From: Mortierella alpina
Taxonomy: Eukaryota; Mortierellomycota; Mortierellomycetes; Mortierellales; Mortierellaceae
Assembly: GCA_029449245.1 (NCBI GenBank)
Contig: JANATF010000001.1
Coordinates: 3,782,001 to 3,846,000, forward strand
Direction: 5' to 3'
DNA length: 64,000 nt
Within the stretch, counting starts at the first letter, position 1, and every line of letters begins with the position of its first letter. Positions 52,019-62,826 of the stretch are shown piece by piece. The notes beneath the pieces are model-generated. The model was not told the origin of the DNA. It searched no databases and saw only the letters and a program-made list of their open reading frames with translations. The position numbers and the translations under genes are program-made.

Positions 52019-52837
52019 GAGGTGTGGATGATGAATGGAGGCGTGTCTGTGGGCGGTGTCGAAAGGGATTGGATTCTATCGCTGGCTATGGGGCTACTGC
52101 TGGTACGGTGGTTGCTGGGGCAGGTCTGGATGGGGAGACGGATGCGCGCAAAGAGACGACAGACGACAGACAGAAAAGAGCAAAATATATACACAGGGCC
52201 TCTGCTGACAGGGGTCTCCATACAGCGAAACGCGTATCTGCATTTGTTTGTGTTTTCAGCACTGGTAAATTAAACGCCACACGAGGGGAAAAGCAGTCGT
52301 CGCGCCTCGCACCTCGCCATAAGCACGCCGTGCAAAAGAGTCCAGAGAGCCGATCAGAACGAGTCTGGATCCACCTCCTCCTGCTCCTATCTGGCGTCTC
52401 ATGCCGGTCGGCTCCCAAGATGCGCAAGAACTGGCTGAGCTTTCATGATGACCACGTTTTCATTGCGCTCCTTGATCAGCACCCAAGTACACGAAGACCA
52501 TTACTCCTTTTTTTTCAACGACCTCTATTTCCGTTGCCAGCCCGCCTTGAATAGGAGATTGCCTTATGCACTTTGGAGCAACTCATATATAACTTTCATA
52601 GAGCGCTCACCCAGGGTGCCTTGACCACAACACGTCGTCGATATTCATCCTCAACGAGATATATCACAAAAAAAGCAGGGGAGGGCCTGAGCAGTGCGCT
52701 GATTATGCACCGAGGAGCTTTCGGCTCAGATATGCTCGCACTCTTCTTTCAAACGACCGTGAGACTTGGGCAGTGATGTCCCCAGCTCTCCCTCTGCTCC
52801 CTCCCTATTCCCAGTCTATTTTCTTCGCTCTGATCCA
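52019..52837. other. Divergent promoter region, MCM6 (-) / unknown gene (+)
   Basis: Holds the MCB box and TATA box listed separately and CT-rich leader near 52780-52830. No gene seen. Confidence 0.5.
52230..52235. promoter_or_regulatory. MCB (MluI cell-cycle) box upstream of MCM6
   Basis: ACGCGT, 212 bp upstream of the MCM6 start codon. In yeasts this palindrome is the MBF site that gives G1/S transcription of replication genes including MCMs. A role here is inferred from position and family. Confidence 0.55.
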
Positions 52838-52846
52838 GCTATATAA
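52838..52846 (+). promoter_or_regulatory. TATA box of the Gln-rich protein gene
   Basis: TATATAAAA, 134 bp upstream of the start codon at 52980, followed by a CT/CACAC-rich leader. Confidence 0.55.
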
Positions 52847-52979
52847 AACGTAAAGCGGAATCTGGCTTTTTTTCTTTTCTTCCTTTCAACCCACTCTCCT
52901 CTGATCTCTGCTTCTCCCAACAAACACAACACGCACACACTCTCTCTCTTTACATACACAGCACGCTTCCTTCTCTACC

Positions 52980-53687
52980 ATGGCCACTCCAGTTTCTGCG
53001 CTCCGCCGTCCAAGACCTCTGTCGATGACCAGTTTCCGCAGATCGCCCTCCATCTCTGGTCTCTGCTCTCCCACAACCGCTACAACCACGTCCGTTCGAT
53101 GGGCGTCTGTAGTCTCCCACTCTGTCAGCTCCTTCACACCGCCAACTCCGCCCATGACACCAGAGCAAGTTGAAACGATTCAGCGACAGAAGCAGCAGCA
53201 GCCGAACCAACACCAGCATCAGATGCAGCTGGAAAGTGACCAAAAGTATCGGCAACAACAAGAACTTCACTCGGTTCTGGCCAAAGACCGTGCGACGCTG
53301 CAAGAGCAAAAGGAGCTATGGCGCTGGCAGGGCTTTACAGATGAACGAGTCCAGCACAGACAGCGGCATGATGTGAGAAAAGCACTAGACCTGGAACTCC
53401 AACAACAGCAGCAAATGCGTCACTATAGCCCTGCAGGAGGCCACTTCCAGTTCCCACTCTCAACCCCGATGGGTATGCCAAGGACAGCAGGTCGACCTCA
53501 GTCTATGTTTGGATACAGAGGAGGATCTGAGCAGAAAATGGGCATGGCTACCTGGGCCGGCTCCTATTCAGAGCCGACAGGTCGAGCTCCCTCTAGGCAG
53601 CTTCAAAGGGTTGCACGTCCAACCCACGGTTCAAGCTACTCCTTGGATGCCAAGACCCTTGCTTCTATATCCGAGTCCTTGTCGTAG
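52980..53687 (+). CDS. Gln-rich basic protein of unknown function
   Basis: Not recognised. Single exon, 235 aa. It starts MATPVSALRRPRPLSMTSFR, basic and Ser-rich. Residues about 60-150 are Gln/Glu/Arg-rich and read as a helical or coiled-coil segment (VLAKDRATLQEQKELWRWQG near the middle). A Gly/Ser/Arg-rich tail ends ASISESLS. There is no membrane segment and no clear domain. The basic, Ser/Arg-rich N-terminus could act as a mitochondrial presequence, but that is speculative. A good TATA box, a purine-poor leader and an AAATAAA at about 53769 support a real transcription unit. Confidence 0.62.
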   Translation: MATPVSALRRPRPLSMTSFRRSPSISGLCSPTTATTTSVRWASVVSHSVSSFTPPTPPMTPEQVETIQRQKQQQPNQHQHQMQLESDQKYRQQQELHSVLAKDRATLQEQKELWRWQGFTDERVQHRQRHDVRKALDLELQQQQQMRHYSPAGGHFQFPLSTPMGMPRTAGRPQSMFGYRGGSEQKMGMATWAGSYSEPTGRAPSRQLQRVARPTHGSSYSLDAKTLASISESLS

Positions 53688-54000
53688 CCCATGTTGCAAT
53701 ACCCGTCAAGCCTTTCCCAATCATACCTGTAGTTCAAACTCACGACCTAAAAACTCCTGCATTGTACAAAATAAATTTCACAATCATCCAATTGAAGACT
53801 CAGGTCAAGCGTCGAAGTAGCTGTGAAAGCGGCCATCTTAAGGTTCACAAGAGCATTCGCCCAAGCCCAACAGGCTGTTGATGCCGCAGCGCTTGGGCCA
53901 GTCCAGCATTTCTTTCAGTAGCCTTCGATAAGTCTCGCTCGCCTTTCAACAAGTCCTGATGCAACCTCACCTGAATGCCTCAACCTCATTCTCAATCTCT

Positions 54001-54040
54001 CATTCGACATCTAGAACACCCATTCGACATCTAGAACACC
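54001..54040 (+). repeat. 20-bp perfect tandem duplication
   Basis: CATTCGACATCTAGAACACC occurs twice, back to back. Confidence 0.9.
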
Positions 54041-54078
54041 ATAAAGGAGACTCTAATCAACTTTTCCTTTGCCCATGA

Positions 54079-54320
54079 GCAAGAAACCACCGGGGATACT
54101 CGCTCCGCTGTGCCAAGGCTAACGCAATTTTCTTACCCACACTTCCTGCCACATCCAACTTTCGTGAATCCTGCATGGGCCAGTCCCTGGTATCTGGGCA
54201 AAGAATCGAGGGCGGAGTGGTGGACCGCATTCTTAACAATGACGGGACACGCATTCGGAAGTGCATCCTGATCGAACGCGGCATCAACTTTGCCAAGTCA
54301 ACGGAAGCGGCCTTCAAGTA
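54079..54320 (+). pseudogene. Possible coding remnant, family unknown
   Basis: A frame of 80 codons without a start codon near its beginning (only ATG at 54175), preceded by a stop at 54076-54078. Its composition is protein-like, not low-complexity (for example IEGGVVDRILNNDGTRIRKC and ILIERGINFAKSTEAAFK). It may be a decayed exon. I do not recognise a family. Confidence 0.25.
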
Positions 54321-54540
54321 GTCGGAGTCCTTTGCTGGCACCTGCAAGATGTGCTATGGGGTCGCGAGCGTGCAAAGATGTGTCTTTGACGATCGGCTCC
54401 CATGGAAGGATATGGTTCCAGCGACCATCACGACCTTTTAAACAAAAAAAGCGGGTGGGTGAACCCTCTCTTAGGCGTAAAGGCTCCAACAAGCATAAAA
54501 AAGCGTCTTAAAAAAGCCGGGACATATCGTACCATGGTAC

Positions 54541-54596
54541 CTCTCCATAAATGCACGAAAATCTCCATAAGTGCATGAAAAGCTCTCTAAGTGCAC
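54541..54596 (+). repeat. Short tandem motif, three imperfect copies
   Basis: Three copies of a ~20-bp unit of the form TCTCCATAAGTGCATGAAAA with a few changes each. Confidence 0.6.
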
Positions 54597-54649
54597 GTTG
54601 TGACCTAACAGTTTAAAATATTCTAAATTTGGTGGCTTTGCAAGTGAAT

Positions 54650-54721
54650 GGGGTTGTAGCTCAGTGGTAGAGCGCTCGCTTTGCATGCGAGAGGCCTAGG
54701 GTTCAATCCCCTACTGCTCCA
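54650..54721 (+). tRNA. tRNA-Ala (anticodon TGC)
   Basis: 72-nt intronless cloverleaf. The acceptor strand GGGGTTG pairs with CTGCTCC before the discriminator A; positions 6 and 67 are a T-T mismatch and two pairs are G-T. D arm GCTC/GAGC with AGTGGTA loop; anticodon stem CTCGC/GCGAG around TTTGCAT, giving anticodon TGC; T arm TAGGG-TTCAATC-CCCTA. T8, A9 and the A and B boxes are intact. A miniature transposon is inserted 40 bp downstream. Confidence 0.92.
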
Positions 54722-54761
54722 ATCTTTTTGCCATTTCGACGTTTGATTGCGCTGCCGCTCG

Positions 54762-55196
54762 TCCCTTTTAGGGATAACCTGTTCGGCAACCTGGGTTGTC
54801 AATATTGCATGACAACCCCCTACAAAACCCATACAAAGTCATTTTTCTTTTTCTTCTCGCCAACGGCGATCCTCTTAACACAATTCGTCTTTTTTCACGT
54901 TGGCCACGACGCCCGACGTCCCTAGCCCCATCACCGCACGTTTGTTTCCAAATATCTACTCCTACCTTCCCTCCACGCTCAAAAAAGTGATTTCTTCATA
55001 CGAGTAGCGGCCTGAAGACAACTTAAGGATTGTCAACAGAGAGACAGCGCGAAGAGACGTGTTCTGATGTATTTTGGCGTCTCCATCGTTACTTTTGAAG
55101 CAGCAGGGTAAAAAAGTAGTTTACATAGGTTCTGTGCGTGGGTTGTCATGCAATATTGACAACCCGGGTTGCCGAATAGGTTCTCCCTCCCTTTTA
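54762..55196. mobile_element. 417-bp miniature inverted-repeat element, Mutator-like, with 9-bp target duplication
   Basis: Element 54771-55187. Its ends are 48-bp terminal inverted repeats that differ at three positions, starting GGGATAACC on the left and GGGAGAACC on the right (reverse strand). It is flanked by a perfect 9-bp direct repeat TCCCTTTTA (54762-54770 and 55188-55196). A 9-bp duplication with long TIRs is typical of Mutator-like elements. Within each TIR, GGTTGTCA and TGACAACC form a small palindrome. There is no transposase, so it is non-autonomous. Confidence 0.88.
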
Positions 55197-56839
55197 ACAC
55201 ACTCGCTGGTCGATCCAGCTCACGCAAAGTTTGAGTTTGCTCTTTGGCCTCTTCTCTGCTCGCAAGCGTCTTCACCACCGACATGCTCGCACAGACCGAA
55301 CTTGAATGCACTTGGGATGTCACTCATTCGCATGGAGATCTATTTTGAGCCAGCGTGCAAGATCATCGAGGGCTTCTGTACGAGGTCTTAAGATGCCTCT
55401 ACAGCATATGTAACAAGAAACGCTAGCTATCCCAGTTCTTGTGTTGACACGCCCTTGTTGCTAAAGCGCGTCTCAGCTCGCCCATACCTCTCCCGCGTTC
55501 TTTGCGTGCCCCAGGCAAAATGGGCGAATGGCCAGTGCGGTTGTGTGACTGTGGTCGCATAAAACTCGCCCTTTCATTGCGCATCGCGTGTGCCCCATTT
55601 TCTTTTTTTTCTTTTTAGATCGCCCCCATATTTTTTTTGACTTCTTTTTTGTTTCTGCAGCCTCAGCATACCCTCTCCGCATCCCATCCCATTCAACTAC
55701 GTCGCATTCCTCGTGCCCATCTCCTCCTCTCTGTCCTCACCCTCGTCCTCCTTCTCGCCCTCTCCAGCAGCCTTCCGCCTCTGTTGCATTCGCGCCTCCA
55801 CCGCCATCTACACCCGCTCGAGACAGCTGCTGGTATGTGGCCAATAGCATAGGGCATTTTCCAACCACAACCTTATACGCTCTATGCTTCGTCATGAAGC
55901 ACCGTGCGTGGGTGATAGCTTCTCTCGCCTCTCTCGCTGTGTCGCATGGTGCCCGTGTTGGAGGCTGCCTTTATTTCCACAGCATCGTCCAGCAGCAAAC
56001 GTGCAGTTACCGAGCTTGGTTGTTCCGTCCTCCCCAGTCCTTTGAGCAAAAAGAAGGTTGGGGTCATGCGCTGCAGACGGCAGAAGCCATAGTAGACTAT
56101 TTTGAGCATTCTCGTGGTTGGGAACAGCGAAACACATTTTTCTATTCCCTCATCGACACACCGCTGTCGTAGCCTGCGTACTCTTGTGCACATACTGACC
56201 TGTTGCTGTTGAGCTGCTGAGGAGGGTGCTGAGACTACAACGAGGTTGCGCGAGAGCTCACACTCTGCTACATGCCGGAATCACGTCAACCTCGCCCCCT
56301 TTTACGCTTCATGCTGTCGTCCTGTCCAAATCAGACCGCATTCTCGCGTGCTTTGGGGTGCGAGTGCGCTGTCTCCTGCGCGCCACAGCACCTGTGGGAT
56401 TGCTCCCGTCCTTATTCTCTCCCTTCCCTGCCCTTCCTGCCTGCACGTTGTTTCCCGCCGATTAGCCATGCCTGACCCCCGTCTGTAGCACTTGCCTATC
56501 TTTGCGCACCCTCGTTCCACTTTGTTTCGTCGCCCATTGTTGTTATCGCCCAATCTTGATCTTGCACATCACCTTGACATGTCGCTTCTGAAGTACCTTG
56601 TACCTTGTGCCTGCTACCAGTTCCATCGATAGCTCACTCACTCACTCACCCTCCTTTCTCCTTCTCTCTTCTTCTCACTCCCTTCACGCTTGTCCTGGTC
56701 CATTAATCATCATTTTCCCTGCACTATTACACAGTGCCTCTCACTTCTGCCTTGAACCAGCTTCTGCCTTCACTCTTAACCCTCGCCAATCTTCTCTCGA
56801 CTCGTTGAACTATCACCCGCAGCCTCCTTCTAGCTTATC
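55197..56839. other. Intergenic before the 693-aa gene
   Basis: Pyrimidine-rich over long stretches (55590-55800, 56600-56830). The latter is the likely leader of the next gene. A 194-codon frame at 55588-56172 begins in a T/C tract and has no domain or signal I trust. Confidence 0.45.
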
Positions 56840-59007
56840 ATGGCAACGTACAAGCAGCGACCCTTCCAACGGCACACTGCGATCTACTCGGACGACGATG
56901 ATGCGCAGACACCTCATGCCAGCAACAGTGGTACTAAGCAGGCCTCAACCCACGCCACAGCAGCGTCTACAGCACAACCCATCCACCTGACATCACACCT
57001 GCATCAGCACTACAGCAATACCCCAGCAGCCGAGGATGATATTCTCGAAAACACCTCTGACAGAGAATGGACCTCAGTCCGCAACTTGGCCGGCGCCCGC
57101 GCAAAGGCACGACGGCAGCAATACCTCGACCAGCAGCAGCAACGCACACGCGAATGGCAGTTTGTCCTCAACCAGCACAGTCTCTCCACTTCCCAATCCA
57201 CCGCCAAGGGTGTCTCCTCCGATGGCTATGACGAGGTTCTCTCCAGCACAGGGATGTGTTCGATGGTCACCAGCCCACACGTAACCGACGCACCCAGAGG
57301 CAACAGCGGGGTAACGAGCGGAGAGCAATCCAGCGTCTTGGGGTACTCTGACCTGACGAGTGACGGGCTGGAGAGTGTGGGCGAGTCTGAGGATCTGGGG
57401 GTGTGGTCTCATGATGATGAAGAGTTCTCCATCTTTGCACCAAAGCGCCGTCTCTCCGTCCTGTCCTCTCCTCATGCAACCTCTTCCACAACCTCTCTCA
57501 GCAATCTACCGCGGCCCTCGTTTGCTAGTCCCCACCTTCGAGTGCCAGAATCCAAGTTCCAGAACCAGATGCCGTTCCACGACGGGTCTGGCAACTTCGC
57601 AGGTCAGGCAATGCGGTCGCATCTCGACACAGACCTGGAGTCGTCTGACTTCGGCTGGGAGAGTTCCTCCTCCAGAGCCTCGTCTGCACTCCGCTCCTCT
57701 TACCGCCCCAAAAATACTGTTCTGCGTCGACGCATCTCCTCCTCCGAGTTCCAAGCCGTCATCCAGAATATTGCCGACCTACAGCATACCAGCGCCCGGC
57801 CAGCTCATCTACATTCGTCGCGTAAGAGAAGTCTGGATGCGCACGCGATCTCCTCTGCAGACTCGCAGCCGCTCTTCACTTATCCACATGTGGTTGCCAA
57901 AAGACCCATCTTTAATATCTACGAGTCTGAAATGGAGGACCTCGCTGATATGGTGATGGAGATGCCGACCAGGATTGGGTGGTTAGATGCTTTTGAACAG
58001 GCCTTGCGTGCCCTACATCCTGCTGAATACTGTTCCCCTCGCGTTGGCGATCCAAGCATGGTACGTTGATGCAAACCTATCGCATAGCGATTGCTGTCAG
58101 GTCAAGACCTCTAACACTTCTTTACCTTCCCTTTCTTTGCTTACAGTTGAACCCTATCAAACAATTGGCGTTGCATCTCGGGCCCGATGATGTGGCTATC
58201 CCAATCAGCCAAGCCAGAGGAACTTCGGCGTTTGATGACGCTAATTCCTCGACAATTGCTGAATCGGCCGAGATCCAAGAACAACGGCATGAGGTCAAGC
58301 AGAACATGTCAGCAGCCTCTTTCGAGACTCTGCAGCGACTACAGACGCGGAAGCGCTCGAACCCTCACCATCGTTACCTGTCTGACCCCATGCAGGTCGA
58401 ATTCTCACCTACCGTTGGTCCCACGCTACAGGATATCCATCGCAAGGACCGGAGGGTGCTTTCGCGCTCGACAGGCACTTCAACCTCGTCAGATGTGCAT
58501 GACACCAATTTGCTAGAGGTCGTCATATCCACGCTCCGACGCTTTCGAGACCATGTCAAATCGAATATTTTATACTCTGAGATTTATGACGGCGAGGAAG
58601 GACATGTAGAGCACCTATCCAGGAGTCTTGGTGTGGATGGCGACTTGGGAATTGGGATCGAGTGGTCGGCTGCGGCGGCGGCGGCGTCGAGCGGGAATCT
58701 TTCAACACCGGGGATGTTTTCTCGCAAAGAGAAAGACGTTCATGCAGGCAACTTTGTAAAGGACGATAGCACTAGCAGTAATAGAAGCAGTACATCCAGC
58801 TCTAGACGGGATCGTCGGTCTCAGGATAGCCCGCAAAGGCGTCGTGAGCGGACAGCGAGCGTCGCATCATCTGGCAGGTCCTCCTCCTATACGAGTGTTC
58901 GTCGAGTCAGCAGTGATTGCGGCATGGAGAGCATGAAGCAGTACAGAAACAGGGACCCCAATCATCCTATTCATTCTAGTCATCATAGTCCAAGTCTAGT
59001 GGAGTAA
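56840..59007 (+). CDS. Large Ser-rich protein of unknown function
   Basis: Not recognised. Exons 56840-58060 and 58147-59007, joined in phase across an 86-bp GT-AG intron; 693 aa. The N-terminus MATYKQRPFQRHTAIYSDDDD is acidic after a basic start. Residues about 70-110 are Arg/Gln-rich (ARAKARRQQYLDQQQQRTRE). The middle is Ser-rich with an acidic patch. The most structured-looking part spans the intron: FNIYESEMEDLADMVMEMPT, WLDAFEQALRALHPAEY, LNPIKQLALHLGPDD, and later LLEVVISTLRRFRDHVKSNI. These helices may be a conserved module. The C-terminus is Ser/Arg-rich, like RS segments. Location and role are unknown. Confidence 0.75.
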
Positions 59008-59427
59008 AGGTCCACTCAACAGGGGCGTCTGTTAATTCTCTATCAAGAGGTAGGCTCTGTAATCATTCCTAGCAAACATACCAGCTGCAGGTACATAGGA
59101 ACACTTCCGACGCGTAATATGAAGAGTTTGTCCACATCTTCAAAATAAGAGATCAGACTAGTGGAGCCGGTTCTGCGAGTGAGCCATGAATCCAGGACCT
59201 CACCCTTCCATAAACCTCGTGGGTAGTTGGGTGGGCGCAAAGCATAGTTTTGAGTAGACGTGCAGGTGTTCCCCAAGAAAAAAATACCGCCGTCCGTCTC
59301 GGACGCAACTGGTGCGATGGATTGCCACCCCCTGAAAGGATGCGTCCTTGGAACAGTCAAGGGGTGATGCCCATCTTGCGCTTCTTCCACTCCATTCACA
59401 TCTCAAACTCGCAACTTTCCGCCCGGT

Positions 59428-60319
59428 ATGGCTCACAGACTCATGTTCCTCTCCATCATGCTGCTGTCAGCGTTCTATTGTGTGGCTGCATTCAACGTAG
59501 GCGTACCACCCCAACAGCGCCGATGCTTCTTTGAGATGCTCGACAAAGGCGACTACCTCCACATTTCATTTCAAGTGGGCGAAGGAGGCCATCTCGACAT
59601 CGATTTTTGGGCAAGTAACAGGCAACGCCAGTCGTGTTTGCACACCTTAAACGCGAAACAATACAGACAGTGCATTCAATACAGCACACCTCTGACATTT
59701 CAAACTCGACGATCAATAGCTTACGGACCCGAATGAGACCCTGATCCACGACGCTCGCAAGGTCGGAACACAAACTTTCTTTCACGAAGTAAAGATTAAA
59801 GGCAAGTACGAATATTGCCTCAGTAACTCATTCTCAGCAGTGACAGAGAAGAAGGTCGTGTTCAACGTTTACATCACCAAGCCATCCAACGAAGATTCAG
59901 GTATGAGGATCCTCCAAAGCACACGAGCTTGTTTCTGTCAACCCAATATTGGCAATTGACCCTTTCTGCCTTGCCGTATTCTACTTGCAATGACAGAGAA
60001 GAAGGAAGATCCTTTGGCCAACGAAATTCGTGAACTGGCAGCCGGTATTCAGGAGATCAAGAACGAGCAAGAGTATGCCATAGCCCGAGAGAGAAGTCAT
60101 CGCAACAGTAAGTCTCTTGTGCCATCGCATGGATAAATATCAGGAGGAAGGGCAAGAACCTGATACTGCCTGCGACTCCTTTGAACCTGATTAGCTGCCG
60201 AGAGCACAAACGCGCGGGTGGTTTGGTGGTCTTTATTCCAGTCAGCGATCCTCTTCTTCGTCTGCGTTTTCCAGATTATGTACTTGAAACGATTCTTTGA
60301 GGTCAAGCGCGTTGTCTAA
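59428..60319 (+). CDS. EMP24: p24 family cargo receptor (p24-beta, Emp24/TMED2)
   Basis: Type I membrane protein of COPII/COPI vesicles that sorts cargo, including GPI proteins, between ER and Golgi. Exons: 59428-59610, 59720-59900, 59997-60107, 60195-60319; 199 aa. It has a signal peptide (MAHRLMFLSIMLLSAFYCVAA) and a GOLD domain with the conserved cysteine pair (RRCFFE and YEYCLSN), plus HLDIDFWLTDPNETLI. A coiled-coil segment (EIRELAAGIQEIKNEQEYAI) follows, then one transmembrane helix and the cytosolic tail LKRFFEVKRVV, which has the family's FF and basic sorting signals and matches the beta class. Intron 1 has a GC donor (TGG|GCAAGT). Confidence 0.94.
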
Positions 60320-60875
60320 AATAAATACAATGATGCCTCATGGACGGTGTTCTTTCTTTCAACACACTACGTACCTAAAAAATGAACTGATGAACCGCCT
60401 GACTAGGCGCATTCTCGGACTCCGATGAACCTTGGTCGCACCCGTGCGTGTGTGACCACAAGTTGTTTCCCTACACATGGAGATACGTCGTCCGATCGGC
60501 AAATGTCCTGGAATAGGCAATTGTGCCAGAGCATTGCGTTTTGGAACCACTTTAGTTGCCTGGGTTGCTTGCGGAGTGCGCGTTGATCACAGAAGCGTGA
60601 GTGGCTTTACCGTTTCTTGAAGTTTCTTTGGCTGGACGCGTAGACTATCTCTTTGCTTTCTTTTACAAGCAGCGCCTTGATTGCGTCCATCAGATCGCGC
60701 ACCTGCGCACTCTGTAGTTCTAGTTCTATCTGTTGGACTCCAGTCGGTCAGATGAAAGGACAATGTCAAAAGCAGAAAGCCGCAAGAGCTTGATGAATCC
60801 AACAAGAGAGCCATTGGGCTGGACCTGCCGATCTGCTGATCTAGTATTGAGGGCCATATCTACCATGTAAGCACC
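60320..60875. other. Intergenic between EMP24 and the repeat block
   Basis: An AATAAATA signal at about 60320-60328 follows the EMP24 stop directly. No gene seen beyond it. Confidence 0.5.
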
Positions 60876-61608
60876 CCCATTGGCATCTCTCATTGGCCGA
60901 TCGGAGCCCGTTCTTGAAGATGCTCGTCGACTAGTGCCGAAGTGGTCCTGATGCGGTGCGACCGGTGTAGTTGTTCAGAGCGAGCTCGATGGTCTGGCCG
61001 CTTAAATTGCAATTATAGCCACTTTCAAGAATCGTGAAGGTTATCCATCGCAGTGGGTCCCACTCTTGCTGAAAAGGCCGATTCCGAAACGCAGATTGCG
61101 ACTATGAGCAAGCCGTGAAACCTGTGCCTGGCATGATGCAGCACATTCCCAAGGCTCCAGAAAAGTGGATGGAATGATCAGGCACCAAAAAACCGTTTAG
61201 CAAGGTCGCCTTCGAAAGCTGAGGTCAGACGATCAATAGCAGAGAGATAGAGCCTTGGGTGCCGCAATGGCTACCTGGTGCCCTGGAAGCAATGCTAGGC
61301 ACTCAAAGCGATCCGGTAGGACTCTGTGACACGCTGCATGGTGTTTATACAGCATTGGCACAACTCAAATGTATTTTTTTTTCACGGGTGATAATTATAA
61401 AATTATGCCAGTCGTGCACTTAGAGGAAGGTCATCATCCAGCGCCCCAGAATTGCATGCTGCACATTCGTAATCGTACGCCCGAATGTTTTTATAATTAC
61501 ATTTGAGTTGTGCCATTATATGTAGTTTTGCACAGCTCGCAAACCTAAAACAAAAAGCACTAGCCCCCTGTACCTGAGATCCCATGCACATGCATATGGG
61601 CCATAGGT
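60876..61608 (+). repeat. Diverged copy of the 609-bp repeat
   Basis: Shares the order of landmarks with the next units (CTCTCATTGGCCGATC, CGACTAGTGCCGAAGTG, CAGAGCGAGCTCGAT, ATGGTGTTTATACAGCAT, TATATGTAGTTTTGCAC) but with many changes. It is interrupted by a miniature element at 61356. Confidence 0.75.
61356..61515 (+). mobile_element. Miniature inverted-repeat element, copy 1 (3' TIR partly deleted)
   Basis: 160 bp, from TGGCACAACTCAAATG to CATTTGAGTTGTGCCA. Inserted in the sequence ATACAGCA-TTATATGTAG, which is intact in the neighbouring repeat unit at about 62728-62747. The left TIR is full length, while the right one lacks the CACCCGTGAAAAAAA part. Confidence 0.85.
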
Positions 61609-62217
61609 GCCGTATGGCGCCTCTCATTGGCCGATCAGGGCCGTATCTTGTAGATACATGTCGCCGTATCTTGTAGGTGCATGTCGACTAGTGCCGAAGT
61701 GCTTATAATGAAATACTACCGGTACGATGGACTTGTCCAGAGCGAGCTCGATCGACCGAACTGCTTGAATTGCAATTATAACCACTTTCAAGAATCGTCA
61801 AGATTCGCCATCGCAAAGTCCGCTCCCTGGCATTCGCGAATGGGTCGACTCCGTAACTCAGATTGTGAAGATGAGCAAACCAGGAAAAGTGTGCATGGCG
61901 TGATGCAGCACACTCCCAAGGCTGCAGAAAAGCGGATGGAGTGTTCAGGCGCCAAAAACTTCATTAGCAAAGTCGCATTCGAAGGTTGCCGGCCAGACAA
62001 TCAGTATCAGAGAGAGTGAGAGAGCCCTGGAGCCTTCAATGGCTACCTGTCTCCCTGGGTAGCAATGCCAGGCACTCTGTGCGATCCGCGAGGACTCGCT
62101 GTTGCGCTGCATGGTGTTTATACAGCATCATATGTAGTTTTGCACAACGCACAAACCTAAAAAGTGCACTGGCTCACTGTGCCTGGGTTCCAATGCACTT
62201 GCAAATGGGCCATAGGA
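61609..62217 (+). repeat. 609-bp tandem repeat, unit 1
   Basis: Starts GCCGTATGGCGCC and is nearly identical to the following unit. Contains a 112-codon frame that I treat as a by-product of the repeat. Confidence 0.92.
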
Positions 62218-62826
62218 GCCGTATGGCGCCTCTCATTGGCCGATCAGGGCCGTATCTTGTAGATACATGTCGCCGTATCTTGTAGATGCATGTCGACTAG
62301 TGCCGAAGTGCTTATAATGAAATACTACCGGTACGATGGGCTTGTCCAGAGCGAGCTCGATCGTCCGAGCTGCTTGAATTGCAATTATAACCACTTTCAA
62401 GAATCGTCAAGATTCGCCATCGCAAAGTCCGCTCCCTGGCATTCGCGAACGGGTCGACTCCGTAACTCAGATTGTGAAGATGAGCAAACCAGGAAAAGTG
62501 TGCATGGCGTGATGCAGCACACTCCCAAGGCTGCAGAAAAGCGGATGGAGTGTTCAGGCGCCAAAAACTTCATTAGCAAAGTCGCATTCGAAGGTTGCCG
62601 GCCAGATAATCAGTATCAGAGAGAGTGAGAGAGCCCTGGAGCCTTCAATGGCTACCTGTCTCCCTGGGTAGCAATGCCAGGCACTCTGTGCGATCCGCGA
62701 GGACTCGCTGTTGCGCTGCATGGTGTTTATACAGCATTATATGTAGTTTTGCACAACGCACAAACCTAAAAAGTGCACTGGCCCACTGTGCCTGGGTTCC
62801 CATGTACTTGCAAATGGGCCATAGGA
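62218..62826 (+). repeat. 609-bp tandem repeat, unit 2
   Basis: Second direct copy, offset exactly 609 bp from unit 1, with about ten visible base differences. Confidence 0.92.

Larger units (their letters stand above)
53688..54649. other. Intergenic with short repeats and a coding remnant
   Basis: Contains the tandem repeats and possible remnant listed separately. No intact gene seen. Confidence 0.5.

Noticed and set aside
61681-62019. 112-codon frame repeated in both 609-bp units
   Set aside because: It repeats only because the DNA repeats. It has no domain, and differences between units do not favour silent sites as far as I can see.
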